Source of the DNA: Deltaproteobacteria bacterium
GTDB lineage: Bacteria; Bdellovibrionota; UBA1018
Assembly (NCBI GenBank): GCA_013286765.1
Contig: JABDFB010000007.1
Span: 1 to 40,953 of the forward strand
DNA: 40,953 bases
Reading direction: 5' to 3'
Program-made: the position numbers and the translations under genes
Notes under the pieces: generated by a model
The model's input: only the letters and a program-made list of their open reading frames with translations
Told to the model about the DNA's origin: nothing
The model's database searches: none
In this document: in pieces, positions 8,741-16,232 of the stretch
Layout: each line of letters begins with the position of its first letter
Position numbering within the stretch: the first letter of the stretch is position 1

Positions 8741-9862
8741 ATGAAGAAGACGAATAAGATCAGATATGCTGTTGTAGGTTTGGGACATATTGCGCAAAGT
8801 GCGGTGCTGCCTGGCTTTAAGAATGCGAGCAATTCGACACTGGCAGCCTTAGTTTCAGGAAATCCAAAGAAACTCAAAGAGCTTGGGAAACGCTACAAAG
8901 TCAAAAACCTCTATAGCTATGATCAATACGACGAGTGCCTGAACTCCGATGAGATTGATGCAGTCTATATTACTCTACCGAATAATCAGCATCGTGAATA
9001 TTCCGAGAGAGCCATGCAAGCAGGAATACACGTGTTATGTGAAAAACCTATGGCGGTGAGTTCAGATGCATGCGAAAGCATGATTCGTACGGCAAAAGAA
9101 AATCGCGTGAAGTTGATGGTTGCTTATCGACTTCACTTTGAAGAGTCGCATCTCGATGCCATTCGTTTATTGAAAGCTAATAAGTTTGGCGATGTGCGCG
9201 TCATCAATTCCACCTTTACTGTGCCTATTAAACATCCCGGAATTCGAACCTCACTGCGCCAGGAAGGTGGCGGCCCTCTCTATGACATCGGAATATATTG
9301 CATCAATGCTGCACGCTACTTGTTTAGAAGTGAGCCGGAGGAAGTGTTGGCTATGGCAGCCCGAAGCGATAAAGACGTTTTCAAAAACATTGATGAAAGT
9401 GTGGCAGTCCAAATGAAATTTCCCGGCGAAGGATTAGCTTCCTTTGTATGTAGTTTCGGTTGCGCCCATGTTGGAAATATTCAGGTGGCAGGCACGAAGG
9501 GTGATCTCTTTATCGAAAATGCTTATCAATATTACGGACCGAAATTTCTACATGCGACAATCAGGGATAAAACGAAAATCAAAAAGGTTAAATCTACTGA
9601 CCAGTTCGGACCTGAACTTCTCTATTTCTCAAATTGCATTATTAAAGATATAGAACCCGAATCCTCGGGAAAAGAAGGTTTAGCCGATATTCGAATTATC
9701 GAATCCATCTATAGGTCGCTAGACACTCGACAACCTGTCAGGGTGGAGTCCACCCTAGAAAGGCCAGAGCGTCCGGAACCCGGGCAAGAAATTTCACTGC
9801 CTGAGGTGAAAAAGCCAGAACTGATTGAAGTTGAAAAACCGACAGGAAAAGAGGCTGCTTAG
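8741..9862 (+). CDS. Gfo/Idh/MocA-family NAD(P)-dependent oxidoreductase
   Basis: Starting at the ATG at 8741 (a TTG two codons earlier is also open) gives 373 residues. The N-terminal Rossmann fold shows VVGLGHIAQ, and the family signature EKPMAV falls near residue 99; the second domain has GGGPLYDIGIYCINAARYLF, typical of the glucose-fructose-oxidoreductase-like branch. The last ~35 residues are a Pro/Glu/Lys-rich tail not needed for the fold. The substrate, probably a sugar or sugar derivative, cannot be told from sequence. It is divergent from imuA and has no obvious operon partner. Confidence 0.88.
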   Translation: MKKTNKIRYAVVGLGHIAQSAVLPGFKNASNSTLAALVSGNPKKLKELGKRYKVKNLYSYDQYDECLNSDEIDAVYITLPNNQHREYSERAMQAGIHVLCEKPMAVSSDACESMIRTAKENRVKLMVAYRLHFEESHLDAIRLLKANKFGDVRVINSTFTVPIKHPGIRTSLRQEGGGPLYDIGIYCINAARYLFRSEPEEVLAMAARSDKDVFKNIDESVAVQMKFPGEGLASFVCSFGCAHVGNIQVAGTKGDLFIENAYQYYGPKFLHATIRDKTKIKKVKSTDQFGPELLYFSNCIIKDIEPESSGKEGLADIRIIESIYRSLDTRQPVRVESTLERPERPEPGQEISLPEVKKPELIEVEKPTGKEAA

Positions 9863-9970
9863 TCTAATTCTCAAATCTAGTAAATTGAAACAATTTAATT
9901 AGGTATGCCTAAATATTGAATAGATATGGGTTACGTGCTTGCTGCGCCCTTGACTTATTATATCTAGCAA

Positions 9971-9988
9971 AACACAACTAATTGTGTT
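9971..9988. promoter_or_regulatory. Inverted repeat upstream of the lipoprotein gene
   Basis: The 7-base arms aacacaa and ttgtgtt are separated by four bases, about 50 bases before the next gene. A TTGACT at 9950-9955 lies just upstream. It may be an operator; no regulator can be assigned. Confidence 0.35.
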
Positions 9989-10039
9989 AAGTATAGCTGT
10001 CTTATTTTTTGGCCTTTTTGTTGTTTTTAGGGGTTTTGT

Positions 10040-11635
10040 TTGAAGTTTGCTCTAGCTAATCTTTTAGTAGTAGTCAGTCTAGCGGGTTGCGCCGGGTGTG
10101 GATCTTCCGACGAAGATTCTACAAAGACCGATAATCACGAGCCCAGTAGTGCCCAAACAAATCCTCAACAACCCCATCAAGATCAAAATACCCAAGCAGA
10201 AAATTCTTCTGGAACAGGAGGAGTACCAGGAGATTCTCATTTAACTTCTCATTCTACCTCGGTGACCCAGCCAACAGCAACCCAGGGTTCGTCCACGGCC
10301 TTTGCTGCCCGGGCTAGTAATATTGAAACTGCCGAATTTACTCTAGATGATTTGGACTGCGGCGGGAACCCAGTGAAAGTAGATGTTAAAGTATATCGGC
10401 CAAAAAATGGTGAAGACGACGACAGATACGTCCTATTAGTAGGAGATCACACGGGTAGGACTTTCTTTGAAGGTATAGATCGAAACGCAAATGAGTTGGT
10501 TAACGTACTGAGCAATAAAAATCGAGTGATCCAAATAGGATATCCTAATCGACAAAAATGCGGCGATGAAATTGAAAACGGGCTTGTGACTGCGTGCTGT
10601 AAAAAAGGGATGCACGCCGTAATTAAACATAATGAAAATTTAATAAATAGAATCCTAGAGATTTCCGGATACAATCATTCCACAAATTCGAAAAAGAAAT
10701 TATCGGCAATCGGCTTTGGTTTGGGTACACTGCAGTTGTCTACGATGGCTTTTTACTCAGGCGTGAAATTCGATCATCTTGCCCTCATTTCGCCAGTACT
10801 TGGTGATGTCGAAGACGGCTGTAAGGACATGACGTGGATTACGGAAAAGAAAGTTGAATATGATTTGGTCCCAAATCAAATCCTAAATTTTTCTAAGTTA
10901 TACCAGCTTGTAAATCTTGGAGCTGTTCTTGATTCTTTATCTGCGAACGGAAGGGGCTGTACTAAGGATCATGGTCATCACTCCGAATATAATAGTAGTC
11001 TCAATATCGATCAATTTCCTCATTTTAGACATTTTTCTGGGGAAATGGCTGTCTTTGAGGGGAAGAGTAACTACGATATTAGCGAGCTTGAGCGATTTCC
11101 TGGGTCGATAGGAAGCTATGCTACAAATATGGTGCTTGCTGCGGGTGCTGCAGGTATTACGAAGCAAATGGTGGGACATGGTGCTGCAGCAGCTGGTGGT
11201 GCTGGTACCGGGAATGCCATTCAACAGCATCCTTATACGGTGGGTGCGCTGACTCTTGTCGCAATACAGACCGGAAAATATATTTGGTACAACGCTAGAA
11301 GGTCTGCTTCCAACTATTTAGGGAAGAAATTTGGCGGCTGGGCGGCCTCAGGATTTGGGTATCAGCCTGGGCGGTACATTTATTCCAAGATGCCTGAAGA
11401 CTCTAAATTGAGAGTGCATTATGAACCCGATCTTTATAGCGAATGTAATGATGAAAATATTTGGGAGTGTAAGGACGGGTTTACGTTAAGTTATAATTTG
11501 ATGCACTTCTTTAGAGACTATGTAGATGCAAATATTCTCCAACAGGAGCAGGAACGAGTTGAGCTGCACCTAAAAAAGAGGCGACCCGTTAAGCGTAAAA
11601 TCTCCGGGCACGCTAACTCCGAACATAATCTTTGA
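10040..11635 (+). CDS. Secreted lipoprotein with an alpha/beta-hydrolase-like domain lacking the nucleophile
   Basis: A 531-residue protein that begins at TTG 10040 with an AGGGG site six bases upstream; no in-frame ATG fits the signal peptide. Residues 1-17 form a lipoprotein signal with lipobox SLAGC, and Cys17 would be lipidated. A Ser/Thr/Gln-rich spacer runs to about residue 90. Residues 129-265 resemble an alpha/beta hydrolase: VLLVGDHTG, VIQIGYPNR, then IGFGLGT at 224-230 where GxSxG would be expected, followed by FDHLALISPVLGD. The nucleophile position is Gly227, so ordinary esterase activity is unlikely. A Gly/Ala-rich stretch lies near 365-395 and the C-terminus is basic. Fold assignment is tentative; the product may be a binding protein or effector. 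Confidence 0.6.
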   Translation: MKFALANLLVVVSLAGCAGCGSSDEDSTKTDNHEPSSAQTNPQQPHQDQNTQAENSSGTGGVPGDSHLTSHSTSVTQPTATQGSSTAFAARASNIETAEFTLDDLDCGGNPVKVDVKVYRPKNGEDDDRYVLLVGDHTGRTFFEGIDRNANELVNVLSNKNRVIQIGYPNRQKCGDEIENGLVTACCKKGMHAVIKHNENLINRILEISGYNHSTNSKKKLSAIGFGLGTLQLSTMAFYSGVKFDHLALISPVLGDVEDGCKDMTWITEKKVEYDLVPNQILNFSKLYQLVNLGAVLDSLSANGRGCTKDHGHHSEYNSSLNIDQFPHFRHFSGEMAVFEGKSNYDISELERFPGSIGSYATNMVLAAGAAGITKQMVGHGAAAAGGAGTGNAIQQHPYTVGALTLVAIQTGKYIWYNARRSASNYLGKKFGGWAASGFGYQPGRYIYSKMPEDSKLRVHYEPDLYSECNDENIWECKDGFTLSYNLMHFFRDYVDANILQQEQERVELHLKKRRPVKRKISGHANSEHNL

Positions 11636-11695
11636 TGCGCGTCCGGCCTGAGGAAGATTTCTTAATGCAGTGGAAAGGTCTCGTTGAAATAACAT

Positions 11696-11856
11696 GAGCC
11701 GAAAGTCAAATCGAGCTCATGGTTTGGCTAGAAACCATTAAAGTAAAACAGTAAAAAGTAATGTAAAAAGGGATATTTTTTCTGATTAAGGACAAACTAT
11801 TCTGACTATATTTAAGAAGTGAAAATATTATTTATCATGATTTAAGTAATGAAAAT
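11696..11856 (+). promoter_or_regulatory. Upstream element shared with the distant zinc-finger gene
   Basis: This leader matches, in two blocks, the region upstream of the seven-finger gene on the opposite strand (22145-22302). Block one contains gagccgaaagtc followed by ggctagaaac; block two contains tatatttaa and then tcatgatttaagta just before the start codons. Conservation outside the coding region suggests a common promoter or a recent duplication that included it. Confidence 0.6.
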
Positions 11857-12246
11857 ATGAATAAAATGATCATATCTGTATTAATCGTGTTTCACTTCAG
11901 TTTTTCAACCTTAGCAATAGCAATGGATACCAAGTTTGAGGCGAATGTCAGAAAAGTCGCCGCAACTGCAACCGTCTGTTCCCAGGAAAATCATTCCGTA
12001 ACAGCACCGGCACCCCCAGTGCTGTTACGACAGGCAAAATCTCTACTAGCTTGTCCAAAATGCCAAAGAGCGTTCACGGATCAAAGTCACGCAACCAGAC
12101 ACGCAAAGGGTTGCGGCAAATCCCTAGATGAGAAAAAAACTTTGTTTGTCAAAAATGTGAAAAAGGATACGCAAGCAAATAGTCCCTCGACAAGCACAAA
12201 TTTCCCAAAAAAGCTCCTCTTTTCCAGAGCTTTTCTGATAGCCTGA
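11857..12246 (+). pseudogene. Decayed secreted C2HC zinc-finger gene
   Basis: The open frame encodes 129 residues: a signal peptide ending TLAIAMD, a spacer, and one intact finger (CPKCQRAFTDQSHATRHAKGC) followed by the family linker GKSLDEKK. After that the frame no longer resembles the family. One base is missing near 12140: the -1-shifted frame reads FVCQKCEKGYASK, then TAG, then SLDKHK. The intact paralogue has ASKQSLGKHK at this point, so the TAG replaces a CAG glutamine codon. A frameshift plus a nonsense change mark a pseudogene, although the 129-residue secreted fragment could still be made. Confidence 0.75.
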
Positions 12247-12384
12247 CGACCCCTTTTTTAGGGGCCAAACCAGAATTTCCTTTTAACTTTAAGGGATTGG
12301 CGCGCGTTCTTTTAGCGCGGTACTTAAATATTATTATGAACAACTACTTGCAATATATAGTCAGTCTAGCTAAGTAAGCTGATT

Positions 12385-14034
12385 ATGAACTTTAGAATTA
12401 TTTTTCTAAAATTGCTTGCCATGCCGAAGGTTGCAAATATCAATAAAATGATGGCGTTTGTATTAATGCTGTTTCACTTCGGTTATTCAAGCGTAGCAAT
12501 AGCAATGGATGCCAAGTTTGAGGCCCATATCGGAGAAGTTGGTACAACGGGCAAAACCTTGACTAAAGAAAAAAAGTTTGCTTGCCCAAAATGCCCAAGA
12601 TGGTTCACGGGACAATATTACCTGATCACGCACGTAGAAGACTGTGGCAAATCCCTGGATGAAAAAAGAAAATTCGGTTGCCCAAGATGCCAAAAAAAGT
12701 TCACACAACGAAGTAACCTGACCACGCACGCAGTAGATTGCGGTAAATCCTTGGATGAGAAAAGAAAATTCATTTGTACAAAATGTAGAAGAGGGTTCAC
12801 GCAAAAAGGTAACCTGACTACGCACGCAGCAGGTTGCGGCAAATCCCTGGGTGAGAGAAGAAAATTCATCTGTTCAAAATGCCAAAGAGGGTTCACGGGA
12901 CAAAGTTACCTGACCATGCACGCAGCAGATTGCGGCAAATCCCTGGGTGAGAGAAGAAAATTTATTTGTTCAAGATGCAAAAAAAAATTCGCTAGCAAAC
13001 AGTCCCTAGGCAAGCACAAATGCTCCAAAGATACTCTCGAAGAAGATTTAGAAACCGTGTCTGAGTCAGACAATGATGAGGAGTTTACTCGACCACAACC
13101 TGCAGTGACCGGTAAAAGAAAAGGGCAAAAATCCAGGCAGAATAGGTATGCCTTGGAGAGCCCCCAACAGAAGAATCAGAGTAAGGTGAGAAAAACAGGA
13201 GAGAAATCAAAAGTAAAACAGGAGCCAATGGATTTTGCCTCAAACCTCATTTCAAGCTTGAGCAATGATGGTCCACTTACTTTGGATCAGGATGAGGACT
13301 CAGAAGAGGAAATCGACTGGGATGAGGAAGTGACCTTTACCCGTGCGACAATAAAAACAACTCTAGGAACAACGGTTGTATGGGATCATCGGACGGTCGA
13401 AGAGAAAGTGGAAGTTTTTGAGCACGAGCTTCTTCCAAAAGAGACCGATGGAACTTCACAAAAAGGCGTTCGGGCAGTCTCCGAAATTAAGGCTGGGAAT
13501 GTCATAGCTGAGTACCGAGGTAAATTGCTTACACCAGAAGAGTTAAAAACCAAGTTTCCAGACGACTCTCTGACCGATATTAGACAAAGATACATTGCAA
13601 ATGTTGATCATTATTTACCATCGGGTGAACAAAAAACAGTCGGGTATATAGATGCATTTCGAGAACAGCCGGATGAAATTTGCTTGGCAGCCCGAGTAAA
13701 TCACGCAGATCCAGAAAACGCGAATGCCGAACTCGTTGTTGCGTCTGATTCGAAGACTCTTCTTCTCGTAGCAAGTAAGGACATTCATCCGGGCGAGGAA
13801 GTGCTTCTCGACTACGGAGTGGACTACTGGAGTCCAAATAAGAAAACTAAGAAACAAAAAACGATTGAAATCGTTCAGCTCACGTCAAGATCTCATTTAG
13901 AGCTTAAGAGTAAGAATTTAATCGCTCCTAGCGTGGTTGATAGATGCGAAAACCTAGTAGCCTTACCTATCGCTCTAGGCGTACCCATGCTGGAAGACCT
14001 ACCCCCTCTTTTTCCAGGGATTTTCTTCTATTAG
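12385..14034 (+). CDS. Secreted five-finger C2HC zinc-finger protein with SET methyltransferase domain
   Basis: A 549-residue protein. Start is uncertain: ATG 12385, 12421 and 12448 are all in frame, and the later ones fit the paralogues better. A signal peptide ends at VAIAMD (residues 37-42). Five fingers follow at about 66-87, 99-119, 131-151, 163-183 and 196-213, with C-x2-C-x12-H-x3-C spacing and the linker CGKSLDEKRKF. A basic/acidic region with SESDNDEE comes next. Residues 345-482 form a SET domain: KGVRAVSEIKAGNVIAEYRG, the RVNH motif at 437-440 for the cofactor pocket, and EEVLLDYGVDYW with Tyr477 as the likely catalytic tyrosine. SET proteins methylate lysines; secreted bacterial examples modify host histones. 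The C-terminal 55 residues match a module in the seven-finger paralogue. Role as a host-nucleus effector is inference. Confidence 0.85.
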   Translation: MNFRIIFLKLLAMPKVANINKMMAFVLMLFHFGYSSVAIAMDAKFEAHIGEVGTTGKTLTKEKKFACPKCPRWFTGQYYLITHVEDCGKSLDEKRKFGCPRCQKKFTQRSNLTTHAVDCGKSLDEKRKFICTKCRRGFTQKGNLTTHAAGCGKSLGERRKFICSKCQRGFTGQSYLTMHAADCGKSLGERRKFICSRCKKKFASKQSLGKHKCSKDTLEEDLETVSESDNDEEFTRPQPAVTGKRKGQKSRQNRYALESPQQKNQSKVRKTGEKSKVKQEPMDFASNLISSLSNDGPLTLDQDEDSEEEIDWDEEVTFTRATIKTTLGTTVVWDHRTVEEKVEVFEHELLPKETDGTSQKGVRAVSEIKAGNVIAEYRGKLLTPEELKTKFPDDSLTDIRQRYIANVDHYLPSGEQKTVGYIDAFREQPDEICLAARVNHADPENANAELVVASDSKTLLLVASKDIHPGEEVLLDYGVDYWSPNKKTKKQKTIEIVQLTSRSHLELKSKNLIAPSVVDRCENLVALPIALGVPMLEDLPPLFPGIFFY

Positions 14035-14451
14035 TGGCGGATATTCGGGGATGAAGCGCCATGATGGGGCAGAAAACCCATCGGCAGGAACAAGAGTCGA
14101 ATTGGTCCACAGACCTTGGGAGATCCAGTCTTCTTTACCGTTTAGATAGAGATAGATATTTCCATAGCCCAAATGTGATAATAGTCGAGCTGCACGTAGC
14201 GCCTTGTCTTTGTCAATATTATTGCTGATGAGAACAATTTCAGTTGCTGGATTGGGTAACCAGACTTGTACCGAGTGGATGATCTGCTCAAGGCTCAGAT
14301 AAATAGCCCCCTGGATATGAATTACGTCATAATTCGAGGAGTCGCCGACTTCGAGAAAAACCATTCGATCAGGCGCTGGTGTCCCAAATGCTGACTCGAG
14401 GAACCGCTCTCTTTTTTTAAAGAGCTGCTCACACTTGATGGTTCTAATCAC
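13999..14451 (-). CDS. Rhodanese-like domain protein without catalytic cysteine
   Basis: A 150-residue single-domain protein with rhodanese-like features: FLEVGDSSNYDVIHIQGAIYLSLEQI near residues 32-57 matches the D-x-R/H-IxGA-x-x-L signature, and LSHLGYGNIYLYLNGKEDWISQG near 92-114 matches the C-terminal signature. The active-site loop, where VVYC is usual, reads IVLISNN here, so the sulfur-accepting cysteine is missing. It may bind instead of catalyse. Its last 36 bases overlap the end of the SET gene on the other strand, a tail-to-tail arrangement. There is no signal peptide. Confidence 0.75.
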   Translation of the reverse strand: MIRTIKCEQLFKKRERFLESAFGTPAPDRMVFLEVGDSSNYDVIHIQGAIYLSLEQIIHSVQVWLPNPATEIVLISNNIDKDKALRAARLLSHLGYGNIYLYLNGKEDWISQGLWTNSTLVPADGFSAPSWRFIPEYPPLIEENPWKKRG

Positions 14452-14778
14452 TAAATGAGTTATTGCAATTCTTTTGCCTTTCTTATTCTTACTAATGGCG
14501 CACTAATTGGTGTATTTTATTAATAAAATTAGCTAGTTATAGCTTATTAAAGGTTGCTGTTTGCCGAGTTTCGGATCTTCCTAATAATAGAAGTGTATCC
14601 AAGACTTTAAGTTTGCCTTGATTAATTAGAGCGCGATTATACTTCCCTAATTTTTTACCTGATTTGTCTGGCGTAGAGCTATAACATGTTGATTTTATAG
14701 GATTATTTTTGCAACAAAACCTTATCGACAGGATAGGTAGTCGTTATTTTTAAGCGGTGTGTTAATAGTAGCATTTAT
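14452..14778. other. AT-rich intergenic region with a short perfect palindrome
   Basis: No gene is visible between two divergent genes. A perfect 16-base palindrome, attttatt/aataaaat, sits at 14514-14529 and may be part of a promoter or binding site. Nothing else stands out. Confidence 0.5.
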
Positions 14779-15282
14779 ATGGGTAAATTTAAGTTTTTCA
14801 GCATAGTGCCTTCTGTTTTCTTTTGTGTCGTTAGTCCCGCACTGGCTACCGATGGTGGTGGTCCGGTCTGGAATATAAATCCAAATGGACCAGTTGATTC
14901 AATTAAGAATTTACAAGGTAGTCCAACAAACCAAGCCGTAAATGGATTGATTGATGCTGGTGTTGCAGTTGCACAAAAGGGCCTGAAAGAAAGAAGATCG
15001 ATCACTGGAACGTGTCAAATTATAGAGGACAAAGATGATCGGTTTCCGAGACCGTGTTCGATGATCATTTTTTCTTTAAACCCTACTGGACCAGGGCAAG
15101 GCCAAATCCGCTCTTTCCAGACTACCACAGACGGAATATTTTCAGCCGGAGCACTCACATCTGATATGTATGAATTGCGAGTCACATCACCAGGATATCG
15201 TCTTATTCTGTCAGAACGTGTTGTTGTTGAGCGTGGTCAGAACATTCAGATTACTATTACTAGAGTGCAACCAAAGAAATAA
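14779..15282 (+). CDS. Small secreted protein with a carboxypeptidase-regulatory-like beta-sandwich
   Basis: A 167-residue protein with a signal peptide cleaved near ALATDGG (residue 24). The mature part begins with a Gly/Pro/Asn-rich stretch, and residues 75-165 look like a carboxypeptidase-regulatory-like (CarboxypepD_reg) sandwich: GTCQIIEDKDDRFPRPCSM, a TTTDGIFSAG turn, then YELRVTSPGY and VVVERGQNIQITI. This fold usually serves as a structural or adhesive module in the periplasm or on the surface. It faces the beta-lactamase gene tail to tail with 9 bases between them. The function is unknown. Confidence 0.65.
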   Translation: MGKFKFFSIVPSVFFCVVSPALATDGGGPVWNINPNGPVDSIKNLQGSPTNQAVNGLIDAGVAVAQKGLKERRSITGTCQIIEDKDDRFPRPCSMIIFSLNPTGPGQGQIRSFQTTTDGIFSAGALTSDMYELRVTSPGYRLILSERVVVERGQNIQITITRVQPKK

Positions 15283-15291
15283 CTGCCTTCG

Positions 15292-16083
15292 TCATTTTTC
15301 AAGCTCATCAATCAAATACCAGAGTTTTATCAGCGCATTGTTTCTGGCTCTGAAGGAACCAAAGACATCTTGCTTTTCAGTGTCTGCTACATGGCTGGCA
15401 AAGACGATCTTCCTCTTGCCCTTTTCAATATAGCCAACAAACCAGCCATGTTGTAGTTCCGTCTTTTTGCCATCTTTGTCTTGGCGTCTTCCGCTACCAG
15501 TTTTGCCATAGAGTTTCCAGCCGCCAGAGAGCTCCTGAATCGACATAATTTTCTTTGTTTTATCAAAACTTTTTTTGCTTACTGGTAATTTTTGGGTCAC
15601 AAGTTTTTCTATAAAATCAGTCTGTTCCTCGGGTGAAATTTGAATAGAGCTCGAGAGCCAAGAATTCGTCAGTCCGTTTAGATGTTCTGGTGCGTCGCCA
15701 GAAACGTCCTTATTTCCATAGTTAAACTTTGCGATATACTCACGAAATTTCTCCATGCCAAGTTTACCAGTAAGTACTTGCGAGTACCAAACGCAGCTGT
15801 CTCGCATCCAGGTTCGCGGATCATGGTCTCCCTTACATACGTTGATATTGTAATCGCCTTTGCGAGGCCAGTTTGGCTTACTTTCATCTCGCAAAATGCC
15901 AGCGTCGAAGCCAATCAGGCTCAGAGGAATCTTAAACGTAGATTCGGGCGCAAAGCGTGATTTACAATCGCCTTCGGTTTTGAGGACTTTGCCGTTTTCT
16001 TTTGCTAAAAAGCAATTCTCAGAAGCAAATGCAGAGCTTGCGCATGAAATGAAAGCACATAAAAATAAAATTACTTTTTTCAT
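15292..16083 (-). CDS. Class D (OXA-type) beta-lactamase
   Basis: A 263-residue periplasmic enzyme. An in-frame start 27 codons upstream (16164) is possible, but the ATG at 16083 begins a clean signal peptide (MKKVILFLCAFISCASSAFA) and has AGGA upstream. All class D motifs are present: STFK (Ser48, Lys51), the SxV motif SCV at 96-98, YGN at 122-124, and KTGSG near residue 205. The motif following (GWFVGY) is also typical. The lysine of STFK is expected to be carboxylated in the active enzyme. Spectrum cannot be predicted. It may be an ancestral chromosomal enzyme, since it carries no visible mobile element or integron context. Confidence 0.93.
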   Translation of the reverse strand: MKKVILFLCAFISCASSAFASENCFLAKENGKVLKTEGDCKSRFAPESTFKIPLSLIGFDAGILRDESKPNWPRKGDYNINVCKGDHDPRTWMRDSCVWYSQVLTGKLGMEKFREYIAKFNYGNKDVSGDAPEHLNGLTNSWLSSSIQISPEEQTDFIEKLVTQKLPVSKKSFDKTKKIMSIQELSGGWKLYGKTGSGRRQDKDGKKTELQHGWFVGYIEKGKRKIVFASHVADTEKQDVFGSFRARNNALIKLWYLIDELEK

Positions 16084-16232
16084 AAATCTGTGGTCCTGTA
16101 AAAAAGTTACAATGTTACAAATAGGAAGAGAGAATAAAGTATCATAATGAGAAATGACGCACAATTGGCAGAATTTTTTTACGACGCTTTCTCTTCTTTC
16201 AGTATGGCGGTCTCAAGTTAGTCGTTAAGATT

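Noticed and set aside
8593..8877. A 94-codon minus-strand frame between imuA and the oxidoreductase
   Set aside because: Most of it is antisense to the N-terminal Rossmann region of the oxidoreductase, and its composition does not look coding.
12385..14034. Eukaryotic contamination as the source of the finger and SET genes
   Set aside because: The genes are intronless, have bacterial-style signal peptides and share leaders with neighbours, and are linked to clear bacterial genes on both sides.
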